Assembly: GCF_033097365.1 (NCBI RefSeq)
Contig: NZ_AP028461.1
Location: 10,567,501-10,631,500, forward strand
Source: Actinoplanes sichuanensis
Lineage (GTDB): Bacteria > Actinomycetota > Actinomycetes > Mycobacteriales > Micromonosporaceae
DNA: 64,000 nt
Direction: 5' to 3'
The position numbers and the translations under genes are program-made. Position 1 is the stretch's first letter, and every line of letters begins with the position of its first letter. Of the stretch, positions 1 to 7,459 are shown in pieces. Below the pieces are notes generated by a model. The model did not search any database and was not told where the DNA came from. It saw only the letters and a program-made list of their open reading frames with translations.

Positions 1-337
1 CCGCGGCGGTCTCCACGTCGGCCACCGTGTAGGCGAGTTGTTGCAGGCCGGGGCCGCTGCGATCGATGAACTTCGCGATCGCCGAGTCGGGCCGGGCCGG
101 GGCCAGCAGTTGCAGTCGCGGGCCGCTGCCGTCGCCCACCGCGAGCATCGCCTCGCGGACGCCCTGCTCCTCGTTCGTCTCTTGATGCACACAGTGCAAA
201 CCGAAGTTCTCGGCATAGAAGCGGAGCGCTTCGTCCAGATCGGCCACCGCGATCCCGACATGATCGATTTTGAGGAGGCCGACATCGGAGAATGTGACAT
301 TCTCAGCCGCGTTGCCGCTCGATGTGTCGTCAGTCAT
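1..337 (-). CDS. mce: methylmalonyl-CoA epimerase, partial (3' end outside window)
   Basis: The gene reads leftward from ATG at 337 and runs off the window after 112 codons. It is a glyoxalase/VOC-fold protein that would interconvert the (R) and (S) forms of methylmalonyl-CoA in propionate metabolism. The stretch LLKIDHVGIAV carries the first metal-ligand His (H26) and RLQLLAP carries the Gln ligand (Q76). The usual GLHH(I/V)AY motif reads GLQQLAY (Q99-Q100), so the His expected as third ligand is Gln; the last Glu ligand lies outside the window. The first 20 residues are a non-conserved extension. It is divergent from the thiolase, with 76 bases between the starts. The thiolase and meaB next door support the epimerase call. 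Confidence 0.88.
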   Translation of the reverse strand, partial: MTDDTSSGNAAENVTFSDVGLLKIDHVGIAVADLDEALRFYAENFGLHCVHQETNEEQGVREAMLAVGDGSGPRLQLLAPARPDSAIAKFIDRSGPGLQQLAYTVADVETAA

Positions 338-413
338 GGGGCTAGTCTCGGACCTGACCCATCGTTAAGGCCACTCCGGGTGTTCCCCGCGCCCGTTCCC
401 GCAGATCGGAATC

Positions 414-1604
414 ATGACCGTGACCAGCTCCGTCATCGTCAGCGGCGCCCGGACCCCGATGGGGCGCCTTCTCGGAAACCTCAAACACCTGCCCGCCACC
501 GCCCTCGGTGGGCACGCCATCGCGGCCGCCCTCAGCCGGGCCGGCATCGAGCCCGATCGTGTGCAGTACGTGATCATGGGCCAGGTGCTCCAGGCCGGCT
601 GTGGTCAGATCCCGGCCCGCCAGGCCGCCGTCGCCGCCGGCATTCCGATGTCGGTTCCGGCGCTCACTGTCAATAAGGTGTGCCTCTCCGGCCTGGACGC
701 GATCGCCCTGGCCGACCAGCTGATCCGGGCCGGCGAGTTCGACGTCGTGGTGGCCGGCGGCATGGAATCGATGACCAATGCGCCGCATCTGCTGACCGAC
801 CAGCGCGCGGGCCGTAAGTTCGGTGACGTGCTGGTGCGCGACCACACCGCCTTCGACGGCCTGATGGACCCGTGGGCGGGCATCTCGATGGGTGAGTCCA
901 CCGAGGCCAGTGGCGTGCGCCTGGGCATCACCCGGCAGGAGCAGGACGCGTTCGCCGCGCAGAGCCACCAGCGGGCCGCCGCCGCCCAGCGGGAGGGTCG
1001 GTTCGCCGAGGAGATCGCGCCGGTCCCCGCCGGTGGCCGCAACGCCACCGGGCCGGTCGACGGTGACGAGGGCGTCCGTCCGGACACCACCGGCGAGTCG
1101 CTGGCCAGGCTGCGCCCGGCCTTCACCCCGGACGGCACGATCACCGCCGCCAGCTCCTCGCCGATCTCCGACGGCGCCGCCGCGGTCGTGGTGATGAGTC
1201 GGGCCAAGGCCGAGGAGCTGGGCCTGACCTGGCTCGCCGAGATCGTGTCGCACGGCAACGTCGCCGGTCCGGACAGCTCGCTGCAGTCCCAGCCGGCCAA
1301 CGCCATCCGGCACGCGCTCGACAAGGCCGGCCTCGCCGTCGAGGACCTCGACCTGATCGAGATCAACGAGGCGTTCGCCCAGGTGGTCATCCAGTCTACC
1401 CGCGAGCTGAAGGTGGACGAGTCGATCGTCAACGTCAACGGCGGCGCCATCGCGCTCGGCCACCCGATCGGCATGTCCGGCGCCCGGCTCGTACTCACCC
1501 TGGCTCTCGAACTGCAGCGGCGCGGCGGCGGTCTCGGCGCGGCCGGCCTGTGCGGCGGCGGTGGCCAGGGCGACGCGCTGATCATCAAGGTCCCCGCGGC
1601 GTGA
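414..1604 (+). CDS. acetyl-CoA C-acetyltransferase (thiolase)
   Basis: This is a full-length thiolase of 396 residues, the usual family size. The acylated Cys is C90 in NKVCLSG. The catalytic His is H350 in ALGHPIG. The second catalytic Cys is C380 in LCGGGGQG. It would condense two acetyl-CoA to acetoacetyl-CoA or cleave 3-ketoacyl-CoA; the chain length cannot be told from sequence. The stop codon TGA overlaps the GTG start of meaB in a GTGA arrangement, so the two are very likely translationally coupled. The order mce, thiolase, meaB is as I remember it in Streptomyces. Confidence 0.93.
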   Translation: MTVTSSVIVSGARTPMGRLLGNLKHLPATALGGHAIAAALSRAGIEPDRVQYVIMGQVLQAGCGQIPARQAAVAAGIPMSVPALTVNKVCLSGLDAIALADQLIRAGEFDVVVAGGMESMTNAPHLLTDQRAGRKFGDVLVRDHTAFDGLMDPWAGISMGESTEASGVRLGITRQEQDAFAAQSHQRAAAAQREGRFAEEIAPVPAGGRNATGPVDGDEGVRPDTTGESLARLRPAFTPDGTITAASSSPISDGAAAVVVMSRAKAEELGLTWLAEIVSHGNVAGPDSSLQSQPANAIRHALDKAGLAVEDLDLIEINEAFAQVVIQSTRELKVDESIVNVNGGAIALGHPIGMSGARLVLTLALELQRRGGGLGAAGLCGGGGQGDALIIKVPAA

Positions 1605-2608
1605 CGGTTCCGTCTTCGCCGCCGGTCGGTGCCGCGTCCGGCGGCACCGGCGGCGGCCGGCGGTCGCGTGACGTGCCGACCCTGGTCGCCCGGGCCCGGG
1701 AGGGCGACGCCCGGTCGGTGGCCCGCCTGATCAGCCTGGTCGAGAACGACGATCCGGCCCTGCCTGAGGTGGCCGCCGCGATGGCGTCGCACGCCGGGCG
1801 GGCCCAGGTCGTGGGGCTCACCGGCGCACCCGGCGTGGGCAAGTCGACCACCACGAACGAGCTGGTCCGCGCCCTGCGTGCGGCCGGACACCGGGTCGGT
1901 GTGCTGGCGGTCGACCCGTCCAGCCCGTTCACCGGCGGGGCGATCCTCGGCGACCGGATCCGGATGCAGGACCACACCGCCGACTCCGGGGTCTACATCC
2001 GCTCGATGTCCAGCCGCGGCCAGCTCGGCGGGCTGTCGGCGGCCACGCCGCAGGCGGTCCGGGTGCTGGAGGGCGCCGGTTGCGACGTGATCCTGGTCGA
2101 GACGGTCGGCGTCGGCCAGGCCGAGGTGGAGATCGCCTCGCTCGCCGACACCACGCTGGTGCTGCTGGCGCCCGGGATGGGTGACGCGATCCAGGCCGTG
2201 AAGGCGGGCGTGCTGGAGATCGCCGACGTCTTCGTGATCAACAAGGCGGACCGGCCCGGCGCCGACGCCACCTACCGTGACATCCAGGGCATGCTCGCCC
2301 TCGGCGAGCGCGGCCCGGGTGAGTGGCGGCCGCAGGTGGTCCGCGCGGTCGCCGTCAAGAACGAGGGCATCGACGACGTGGTGGCCGCGATCGGCAAGCA
2401 CCGCGAGTGGCTGGAGAGCACCGGCAACCTGCAGAACCGGCGTGAGCAGCGGGCCGCCGCGGAGATCTCGGCGCTGGCGCTGGGCACGCTGCGGGCCCGG
2501 ATGGGCGACCTGCGCGGCGGTGCGGCGCTGCCGGCCCTCGCCACCCGTGTCGCGAACGGGGAGATCGACCCGCACGCCGCCGCCGCCGAGCTGCTGGCGA
2601 GCCTCTAG
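1601..2608 (+). CDS. meaB: MeaB-type P-loop GTPase, acyl-CoA mutase chaperone
   Basis: The protein has 335 residues and belongs to the MeaB/ArgK G3E GTPase family. The P-loop is GAPGVGKST (residues 75-83), followed by [16 protein letters not shown], then [10 protein letters not shown] and the base-specificity motif NKAD. Members guard B12-dependent acyl-CoA mutases, gating cofactor loading and removal of damaged cobalamin at the cost of GTP. I start at GTG 1601, because it overlaps the thiolase stop by 4 bases and gives a normal N-terminus; an upstream ATG at 1550 would lie inside the thiolase. The likely client is the mutase large subunit at 4638. The gene is convergent with the PadR gene, with only 3 bases between the stops. 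Confidence 0.93.
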   Translation: MTVPSSPPVGAASGGTGGGRRSRDVPTLVARAREGDARSVARLISLVENDDPALPEVAAAMASHAGRAQVVGLTGAPGVGKSTTTNELVRALRAAGHRVGVLAVDPSSPFTGGAILGDRIRMQDHTADSGVYIRSMSSRGQLGGLSAATPQAVRVLEGAGCDVILVETVGVGQAEVEIASLADTTLVLLAPGMGDAIQAVKAGVLEIADVFVINKADRPGADATYRDIQGMLALGERGPGEWRPQVVRAVAVKNEGIDDVVAAIGKHREWLESTGNLQNRREQRAAAEISALALGTLRARMGDLRGGAALPALATRVANGEIDPHAAAAELLASL

Positions 2609-2611
2609 CCG

Positions 2612-3193
2612 TCAGCCGAAGCGGGCCAGCGTCTGCTCGATCAGGGCGCGGTCCCAGTGCAGGGTGCCGTCGTCCAGCTCGGCGATCAGCGCGCGCAGCC
2701 AGGTGATCTCGGCGCGCAGCATGCCGGCCCGGTACTCGTCCTCGATCAGGAACAGCCGGGGCAGCCCGGGCGGAGCCTGCGCGTCGACCGCCCCGGCCCG
2801 CTCGGTCAGCCTCTCCACCCGGCGTTCCAGCAGCTCGCGCGTCTCGGCCGGGGTGAGCATCGGCAGGAATGCGAGCGCCACCGGGAACTCCGGGAACTCG
2901 CGTGCCGGCTCCGGCAGCATCTCCAGCAGCCAGCGCCGCAGGCTGGCCGCGCCCTCCTCGGTCACCTCGTAGACGGTCCGTTCGGGACGGCCGGGCTCGC
3001 GGCTGGTCTCACCGGGGCGGGCCAGTCCCTCCCGTACCAACCGATCGAGGGTTTGGTAGACGCTGTTGCGCTGCGCGACGTTGACCAGCTGGTCCTGACC
3101 GCGCTCCTTGATCACCTGCTGCATCCGGTACGGGTGCATCGGCGCCTCCACCAGTAGAGCCAGCAGAACCATCGCCAGGGGAGACCGCTTCAT
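2612..3193 (-). CDS. PadR-family transcriptional regulator
   Basis: The protein has 193 residues. The N-terminal winged helix begins with LAMVLLALLVEAPMHPYRM and includes NSVYQTLDRLVREGLARP and the wing sequence ERTVYEVTEEG, all typical of PadR. A C-terminal helical region (about residues 95-193) matches the PadR C-terminal dimerisation domain. It faces the FAD monooxygenase gene across 53 bases, so control of that gene and itself is the obvious hypothesis. PadR proteins usually repress and are released by small aromatic or hydrophobic ligands; the ligand here is unknown. Confidence 0.88.
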   Translation of the reverse strand: MKRSPLAMVLLALLVEAPMHPYRMQQVIKERGQDQLVNVAQRNSVYQTLDRLVREGLARPGETSREPGRPERTVYEVTEEGAASLRRWLLEMLPEPAREFPEFPVALAFLPMLTPAETRELLERRVERLTERAGAVDAQAPPGLPRLFLIEDEYRAGMLRAEITWLRALIAELDDGTLHWDRALIEQTLARFG

Positions 3194-3221
3194 GCGGGTC
3201 AGCTTAGGGGTTGACGGTTCA

Positions 3222-3253
3222 TAGTCATCTCATCAATAGTTATTTTATGACTA
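3222..3253. promoter_or_regulatory. inverted repeat between padR-like and monooxygenase genes
   Basis: The arms TAGTCAT (3222-3228) and ATGACTA (3247-3253) are a perfect 7-base inverted repeat with an 18-base spacer. The right arm covers the ATG of the monooxygenase. The 53-base gap is much richer in A and T than its surroundings and also contains TTGACG at 3211. It is a candidate operator for the PadR protein; no well-spaced -10 was found. Confidence 0.4.
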
Positions 3254-4452
3254 AAGCAGAGCAGGACGTCATCGTCATCGGTGGCGGCATCGCCGGGACC
3301 GCCGCCGCCATCGCCCTCAAGCTCGCCGGCCGCACCCCGGTGATCCACGAGGCCCACCGGCCGGGTGCGGCCGAGCGTGGCGTCTTCCTGACCATCGCGG
3401 TGAACGGGGTGAACGCGCTGCGGGCCCTCGGCGCGGACCCGGCGGTCGTGCTGGCCACCGGGTTCGCCACGCCCCGGCTCGCGCTGCGCCGCGCCTCCGG
3501 CCGGCTACTGGCCGAGTTGCCGCTCGGCGGCCCGGAGCCGGACGGGACGGTCACCACCACGATCCGGCGCGCCGACCTCTACGCGGCGCTGCGGGCCGAG
3601 GCCGAACGGCGGGGCGTCGAGATCGTGTACGGCCACCGACTCACCACCGCCCGCTCCGGGCCGCACGGCGTCACCGCGGAGTTCACCAACGGCCGCTCGG
3701 TCACCGGAGAGCTGCTGGTCGGTGCGGACGGGCTGAACTCGCGTACCCGTACCGCCCTGGATCCGTCCTCGCCCGCGCCGCACTTCCTCGGCCTCCTCGA
3801 CACCGGCGGTTTCACCGACGCACCGGTCGATCCCGCGTCGGTCCCGCCGCCCGGGATCATGCAGATGTCGTTCGGTCGGAAGGCCTTCTTCGGCTGGACC
3901 GCGGGCCCGGACGGCCGGGTCTGGTGGTTCGCCAACCCACCGCGCAAGCGCCCGGTCGAGTCCGGTGAGTTCACCGCCGAAACCTGGCGCGCCCACCTGC
4001 TGGACCTGCTCGAGGGTGAGCCCGGCGCCGACCTGATCCGCGCCACCGGCGAGATCCTCGGCCCGTGGAGCACCCGCGACCTGCCCCGGGTGCCGGTCTG
4101 GCACAGCGACCGGATGGTGCTGGTCGGCGACGCGGCGCACGCGGTCGCGCCGTCGTCCGGGCAGGGCGCCTCGCAGGCGCTGGAGGACGCCGTGGTGCTC
4201 GGGCACAGCCTGCGTGCGCACCGCGATCAGGCGGCGGGGCTGACTGCCTACGAGGCCGCGCGTCGACCGCGGGTCGAGAAGGTGGTCGCGCACGGGCGGC
4301 GGACCAGCAGCACCAAGGTCGCCGGGCCGGTCGGGGCGGCGATCCGGGACGCGATGACGCCGCTGGTGATGCGGATGCTGCACCGGAAGGGGGACCCGCA
4401 GGCCTGGATCTTCGAGCACCGGGTGCCGATGCTCGCGCAGTCGTCGCGGTGA
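3247..4452 (+). CDS. FAD-dependent monooxygenase
   Basis: The protein has 401 residues and is a group A flavoprotein hydroxylase (PHBH fold). The N-terminal dinucleotide motif is VIGGGIAG with a following helix, and the C-terminal FAD motif is GDAAHAVAPSSGQGAS. The aromatic-ring-hydroxylase GD motif region also fits. Such enzymes use NAD(P)H and oxygen to hydroxylate aromatic or polyketide substrates; the substrate is not predictable. I start at ATG 3247 just before the GGGIAG strand. A TTG at 3211 in frame would add 12 unconserved residues. No Shine-Dalgarno sequence is visible before 3247. Divergent from the PadR regulator, which probably controls it. Confidence 0.85.
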   Translation: MTKAEQDVIVIGGGIAGTAAAIALKLAGRTPVIHEAHRPGAAERGVFLTIAVNGVNALRALGADPAVVLATGFATPRLALRRASGRLLAELPLGGPEPDGTVTTTIRRADLYAALRAEAERRGVEIVYGHRLTTARSGPHGVTAEFTNGRSVTGELLVGADGLNSRTRTALDPSSPAPHFLGLLDTGGFTDAPVDPASVPPPGIMQMSFGRKAFFGWTAGPDGRVWWFANPPRKRPVESGEFTAETWRAHLLDLLEGEPGADLIRATGEILGPWSTRDLPRVPVWHSDRMVLVGDAAHAVAPSSGQGASQALEDAVVLGHSLRAHRDQAAGLTAYEAARRPRVEKVVAHGRRTSSTKVAGPVGAAIRDAMTPLVMRMLHRKGDPQAWIFEHRVPMLAQSSR

Positions 4453-4480
4453 GTCGTCGGTGTCGCGGTGAGGTCGTGGG

Positions 4481-4514
4481 GGCCCCGGCGGCGTTGGCGG
4501 GCGCCACCGGGGCC
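4481..4514 (+). terminator. terminator-like stem-loop after monooxygenase
   Basis: GGCCCCGG (4481-4488) pairs with CCGGGGCC (4507-4514), and the stem continues inward through GGCG/CGCC after one mismatch. There is no T-run. It lies 29 bases after the monooxygenase stop. Confidence 0.5.
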
Positions 4515-4601
4515 TCTGGGGAACTGCCTGCCCTCCACTCTCGTTACCGGCGGGTCGGGCGGCAACGGGGAAAACCCTTGCGGTGAGCCGGTCCAGAGGC
4601 C

Positions 4602-4637
4602 TTAGCGATCGTTCAGTTCTGATCTAACATGGCAGGT
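4602..4637 (+). promoter_or_regulatory. leaderless promoter of the acyl-CoA mutase gene
   Basis: The -10 hexamer is TAACAT (4625-4630), with TTAGCG (4602-4607) 17 bases upstream as a weak -35. Seven bases separate the -10 from ATG 4638, so transcription is expected to start at or next to the start codon. No Shine-Dalgarno sequence is present. This agrees with the start codon chosen from residue numbering. Confidence 0.6.
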
Positions 4638-6311
4638 ATGGATGCAGCCGAGATCCACTCCGGCCGAGAGCGCTGGCAACGACGCTACGATGCGGCCCGC
4701 AAGCGGGACGCCGACTTCACCACGCTCTCCGGGGCCACGGTGGAACCGGTCTACGGGCCACCCGAGGGCATCGCCTACCCCGGCTTCGAGCGCATCGGAT
4801 GGCCCGGTGAGTACCCGTTCACCAGAGGGCTGCACCCGACCGGCTACCGCGGGCGGACCTGGACCATCCGGCAGTTCGCGGGGTTCGGCAACGCCAGCCA
4901 GACCAACGAGCGCTACAAGATGATCCTGGCCGCCGGCGGTGGCGGGCTCAGCGTCGCGTTCGACATGCCCACCCTGATGGGCCGCGACTCCGACGAGCCC
5001 GAGGCGCTCGGCGAGGTCGGCCACTGCGGGGTCGCCATCGACTCGGCCGCCGACATGGACGTGCTCTTCGAGGGCATCCCGCTGCAGGACGTCACCACCA
5101 GCATGACCATCTCCGGACCCGCCGTTCCGGTCTTCTGCATGTATCTGGTGGCCGCCGAGCGGCAGGGCGCCGACCTCTCGAAACTCGACGGCACCCTGCA
5201 GACCGACATCTTCAAGGAGTACATCGCGCAGAAGGAGTGGCTGTTCGCGCCGGAGCCGCACCTGCGCCTGATCGGCGACCTGATGGAGTACTGCGCCCGG
5301 GAGATCCCCAGGTACAAGCCGCTGTCGGTCAGCGGCTACCACATCCGGGAGGCCGGCTCGACCGCCGCGCAGGAGTTGGCGTACACCCTCGCCGACGGTT
5401 TCGGCTACGTCGAACTCGGCCTGTCCCGCGGCCTCGACGTCAACACCTTCGCCCCCGGCCTGAGCTTCTTCTTCGACGCGCACGTCGACTTCTTCGAGGA
5501 GATCGCCAAGTTCCGCGCCGCTCGCCGCATCTGGGCCCGGCACCTGCGCGACGACTACGGCGCCACCAGTGAGAAAGCGCTGTGGCTGCGGTTCCACACG
5601 CAGACCGCCGGTGTCTCACTGACCGCGCAGCAGCCGGTCAACAACGTGGTCCGGACCGCGGTCGAGGCCCTGGCCGCGGTCCTCGGCGGCACCAACTCGC
5701 TGCACACCAACGCCCTCGACGAGACCCTCGCGCTGCCCACCGACGAGTCCGCCGAGATCGCCCTGCGTACCCAGCAGGTGCTGATGGAGGAGACCGGGGT
5801 CGCCAACGTGGCCGACCCGCTCGGCGGATCGTGGTATGTGGAGGCGCTCACCGACCGCATCGAGGCCGAGGCCGAGGAGATCTTCACCCGGATCCGCGAG
5901 CTCGGCCACGACGGCACCATCACCGCGGGCATCCTGCGCGGCATCGAGGACGGGTGGTTCACCTCGCACATCGCCGAGGCGGCGTTCGCGTACCAGCAGG
6001 CGCTGGAGAAGAACGCCAAGAAGGTGGTCGGGGTCAACGCGCACACCGGCACGGTCGCCAAGGACCTGGAGATCCTCCGGGTGTCCCACGAGGTCGAGCA
6101 GGTCCAGGTCCGCGACCTCACCGACCGCAAGGACAATCGCGACGGGGTACGGGTGAAAGCCGCCCTGGAACATCTGATCACGGTGGCCCGCACCGGCGAG
6201 AACATGATCCCGGCCATGCTCGACGCGGCCCGCGCCGAAGCCACCCTCGGCGAGATCTGCGGCATCCTCAAATCCGAGTGGGGCATCTACCGCGAGCCGC
6301 CGCGCTTCTGA
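4638..6311 (+). CDS. icmA: isobutyryl-CoA mutase large subunit (IcmA-type acyl-CoA mutase)
   Basis: The protein has 557 residues and is the substrate-binding TIM-barrel subunit of a B12-dependent acyl-CoA mutase. It lacks the C-terminal cobalamin domain of full methylmalonyl-CoA mutase, so a separate small subunit is needed; none is in the window. Counting from ATG 4638, the residue at the methylmalonyl-CoA mutase Tyr89 site is F80 (TIRQFAGF) and that at the Arg207 site is Q198 (EYIAQKEW). Phe80 and Gln198 are the published markers of isobutyryl-CoA mutase, which links butyryl-CoA and isobutyryl-CoA. Arg binds the methylmalonyl carboxylate and is absent here. A second in-frame ATG at 4629 exists, but the numbering and the promoter favour 4638. 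Automatic annotation would probably say methylmalonyl-CoA mutase. Confidence 0.87.
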   Translation: MDAAEIHSGRERWQRRYDAARKRDADFTTLSGATVEPVYGPPEGIAYPGFERIGWPGEYPFTRGLHPTGYRGRTWTIRQFAGFGNASQTNERYKMILAAGGGGLSVAFDMPTLMGRDSDEPEALGEVGHCGVAIDSAADMDVLFEGIPLQDVTTSMTISGPAVPVFCMYLVAAERQGADLSKLDGTLQTDIFKEYIAQKEWLFAPEPHLRLIGDLMEYCAREIPRYKPLSVSGYHIREAGSTAAQELAYTLADGFGYVELGLSRGLDVNTFAPGLSFFFDAHVDFFEEIAKFRAARRIWARHLRDDYGATSEKALWLRFHTQTAGVSLTAQQPVNNVVRTAVEALAAVLGGTNSLHTNALDETLALPTDESAEIALRTQQVLMEETGVANVADPLGGSWYVEALTDRIEAEAEEIFTRIRELGHDGTITAGILRGIEDGWFTSHIAEAAFAYQQALEKNAKKVVGVNAHTGTVAKDLEILRVSHEVEQVQVRDLTDRKDNRDGVRVKAALEHLITVARTGENMIPAMLDAARAEATLGEICGILKSEWGIYREPPRF

Positions 6312-6464
6312 CCCGTACCCCGGTGCGATCTCGTGGGGTCGGCGGACCTCGCGGGATCGCGGCGGGCGAGGGGGTCGGAGCGCGGGAGATGTGGGGTGTG
6401 ACGTCCGATATCGGCGGCCGGTGGCGGCGCGAACAGCCGTGACAGCGTGCGAGACTAGGTAACC

Positions 6465-7430
6465 ATGAGCGACCCACGGACCACTCCGTCGATCTTCACC
6501 CGCGGCGCGGTCGATCTCAGCGCGCTGCGCCCCTCGACGTCGGCCAGACCGGCCGCGCCGAGCCGTCCCGCCGCCGCCCCGGCCTCCCCGGCCGACGGGA
6601 TTCCCGGCGCCGTACCGGGCTCAGCGTCCGGTGGTGTTCCCGGCAACGTGCCCGGTGTGACGCCGGACGTGATCATCGACGTCACCGAGGCTGATTTCCA
6701 GTCCGTTCTGGAGCAGTCCCTGACCACGCCGATCCTGCTGGATTTCTGGGCCGACTGGTGCGAGCCCTGCAAGAAGCTCTCGCCGGTGCTGGAGAAGCTG
6801 GCCGTGGAGTATGGCGGCTCGTGGATCCTCGGCAAGGTCAATGTGGACCTCAATCCGCGTCTCGCGCAGGTCTTCCGGGTGCAGGGCATCCCGCAGGTGA
6901 CGGCCCTGATCGGCGGGCAGCCGGTCGAGGGCTTCAGCGGTGTCCTCTCCGAGGCCCAGGTCCGGCAGTATGTCGATGCCGTCCTCAAGGCGGCCGGTGT
7001 GAGTGTGGCCGCGCCGGAGGACCCCCGTCTCGACGCCGCCGACGACGCCCTGATGGGTGGCGACCTGGACGCGGCCGAGGCGGCGTACCGGAAGATCCTC
7101 GCCGAGTCGCCCGCCGACGCGGCCGCCGAGTCCGGCCTGGCCCAGGTGGAGCTGTACCGGCGGATCGCCGGCGTCGACCCGTCGACCGCGCTGGCCAAGG
7201 CCGACGCCGACCCGGAGGACTTCGAGGCGCAGCGGCTCGCCGCCGACATCGAGGTGCTGAGCGGGCAGGCCGCCGAGGCGTACGCCCGGTTGATCGCCCT
7301 CGTCAAGAAGACGGTCGGTGACGACCGCGACGCGGTGCGCAAGCACCTTTTGTCGTTGTTCGCCGTTGCCGGGCCGGACGACCCCGCGGTCGCCGGCGCA
7401 AGACGTGCACTGGCCAGCGCACTCTTCTAA
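6465..7430 (+). CDS. thioredoxin-TPR protein (YbbN/CnoX-like co-chaperone)
   Basis: The protein has 321 residues. A Pro/Ala-rich linker (about 20-65) precedes a thioredoxin domain with the redox pair C99-E-P-C102 (DWCEPCKK) and the cis-Pro loop in GIPQVTAL. The C-terminal half (about 180-310) is made of TPR-like helices (DDALMGGDLDAAEAAYRKIL). E. coli YbbN/CnoX lacks the CXXC pair, but this homologue keeps both Cys, so a redox function alongside holdase or chaperone transfer is possible. It is cytoplasmic: there is no signal peptide. It is a single gene followed after 29 bases by the arginase-like gene. Confidence 0.85.
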   Translation: MSDPRTTPSIFTRGAVDLSALRPSTSARPAAPSRPAAAPASPADGIPGAVPGSASGGVPGNVPGVTPDVIIDVTEADFQSVLEQSLTTPILLDFWADWCEPCKKLSPVLEKLAVEYGGSWILGKVNVDLNPRLAQVFRVQGIPQVTALIGGQPVEGFSGVLSEAQVRQYVDAVLKAAGVSVAAPEDPRLDAADDALMGGDLDAAEAAYRKILAESPADAAAESGLAQVELYRRIAGVDPSTALAKADADPEDFEAQRLAADIEVLSGQAAEAYARLIALVKKTVGDDRDAVRKHLLSLFAVAGPDDPAVAGARRALASALF

Positions 7431-7459
7431 GCTGCGGCTTCACAACGAAGGGGGGCGTC

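Noticed and set aside
605..2575. Long minus-strand open frames opposite the thiolase and meaB
   Set aside because: Same shadow effect. Both + strand genes carry full catalytic motifs.
3211..3246. TTG at 3211 as start of the FAD monooxygenase
   Set aside because: It adds 12 residues from an AT-rich regulatory gap before the conserved nucleotide-binding strand, and has no ribosome site.
4065..4586. A + strand frame overlapping the 3' end of the monooxygenase gene
   Set aside because: It is Arg/Gly/Ala-rich shadow sequence and lies over the FAD motif coding region of a real gene.
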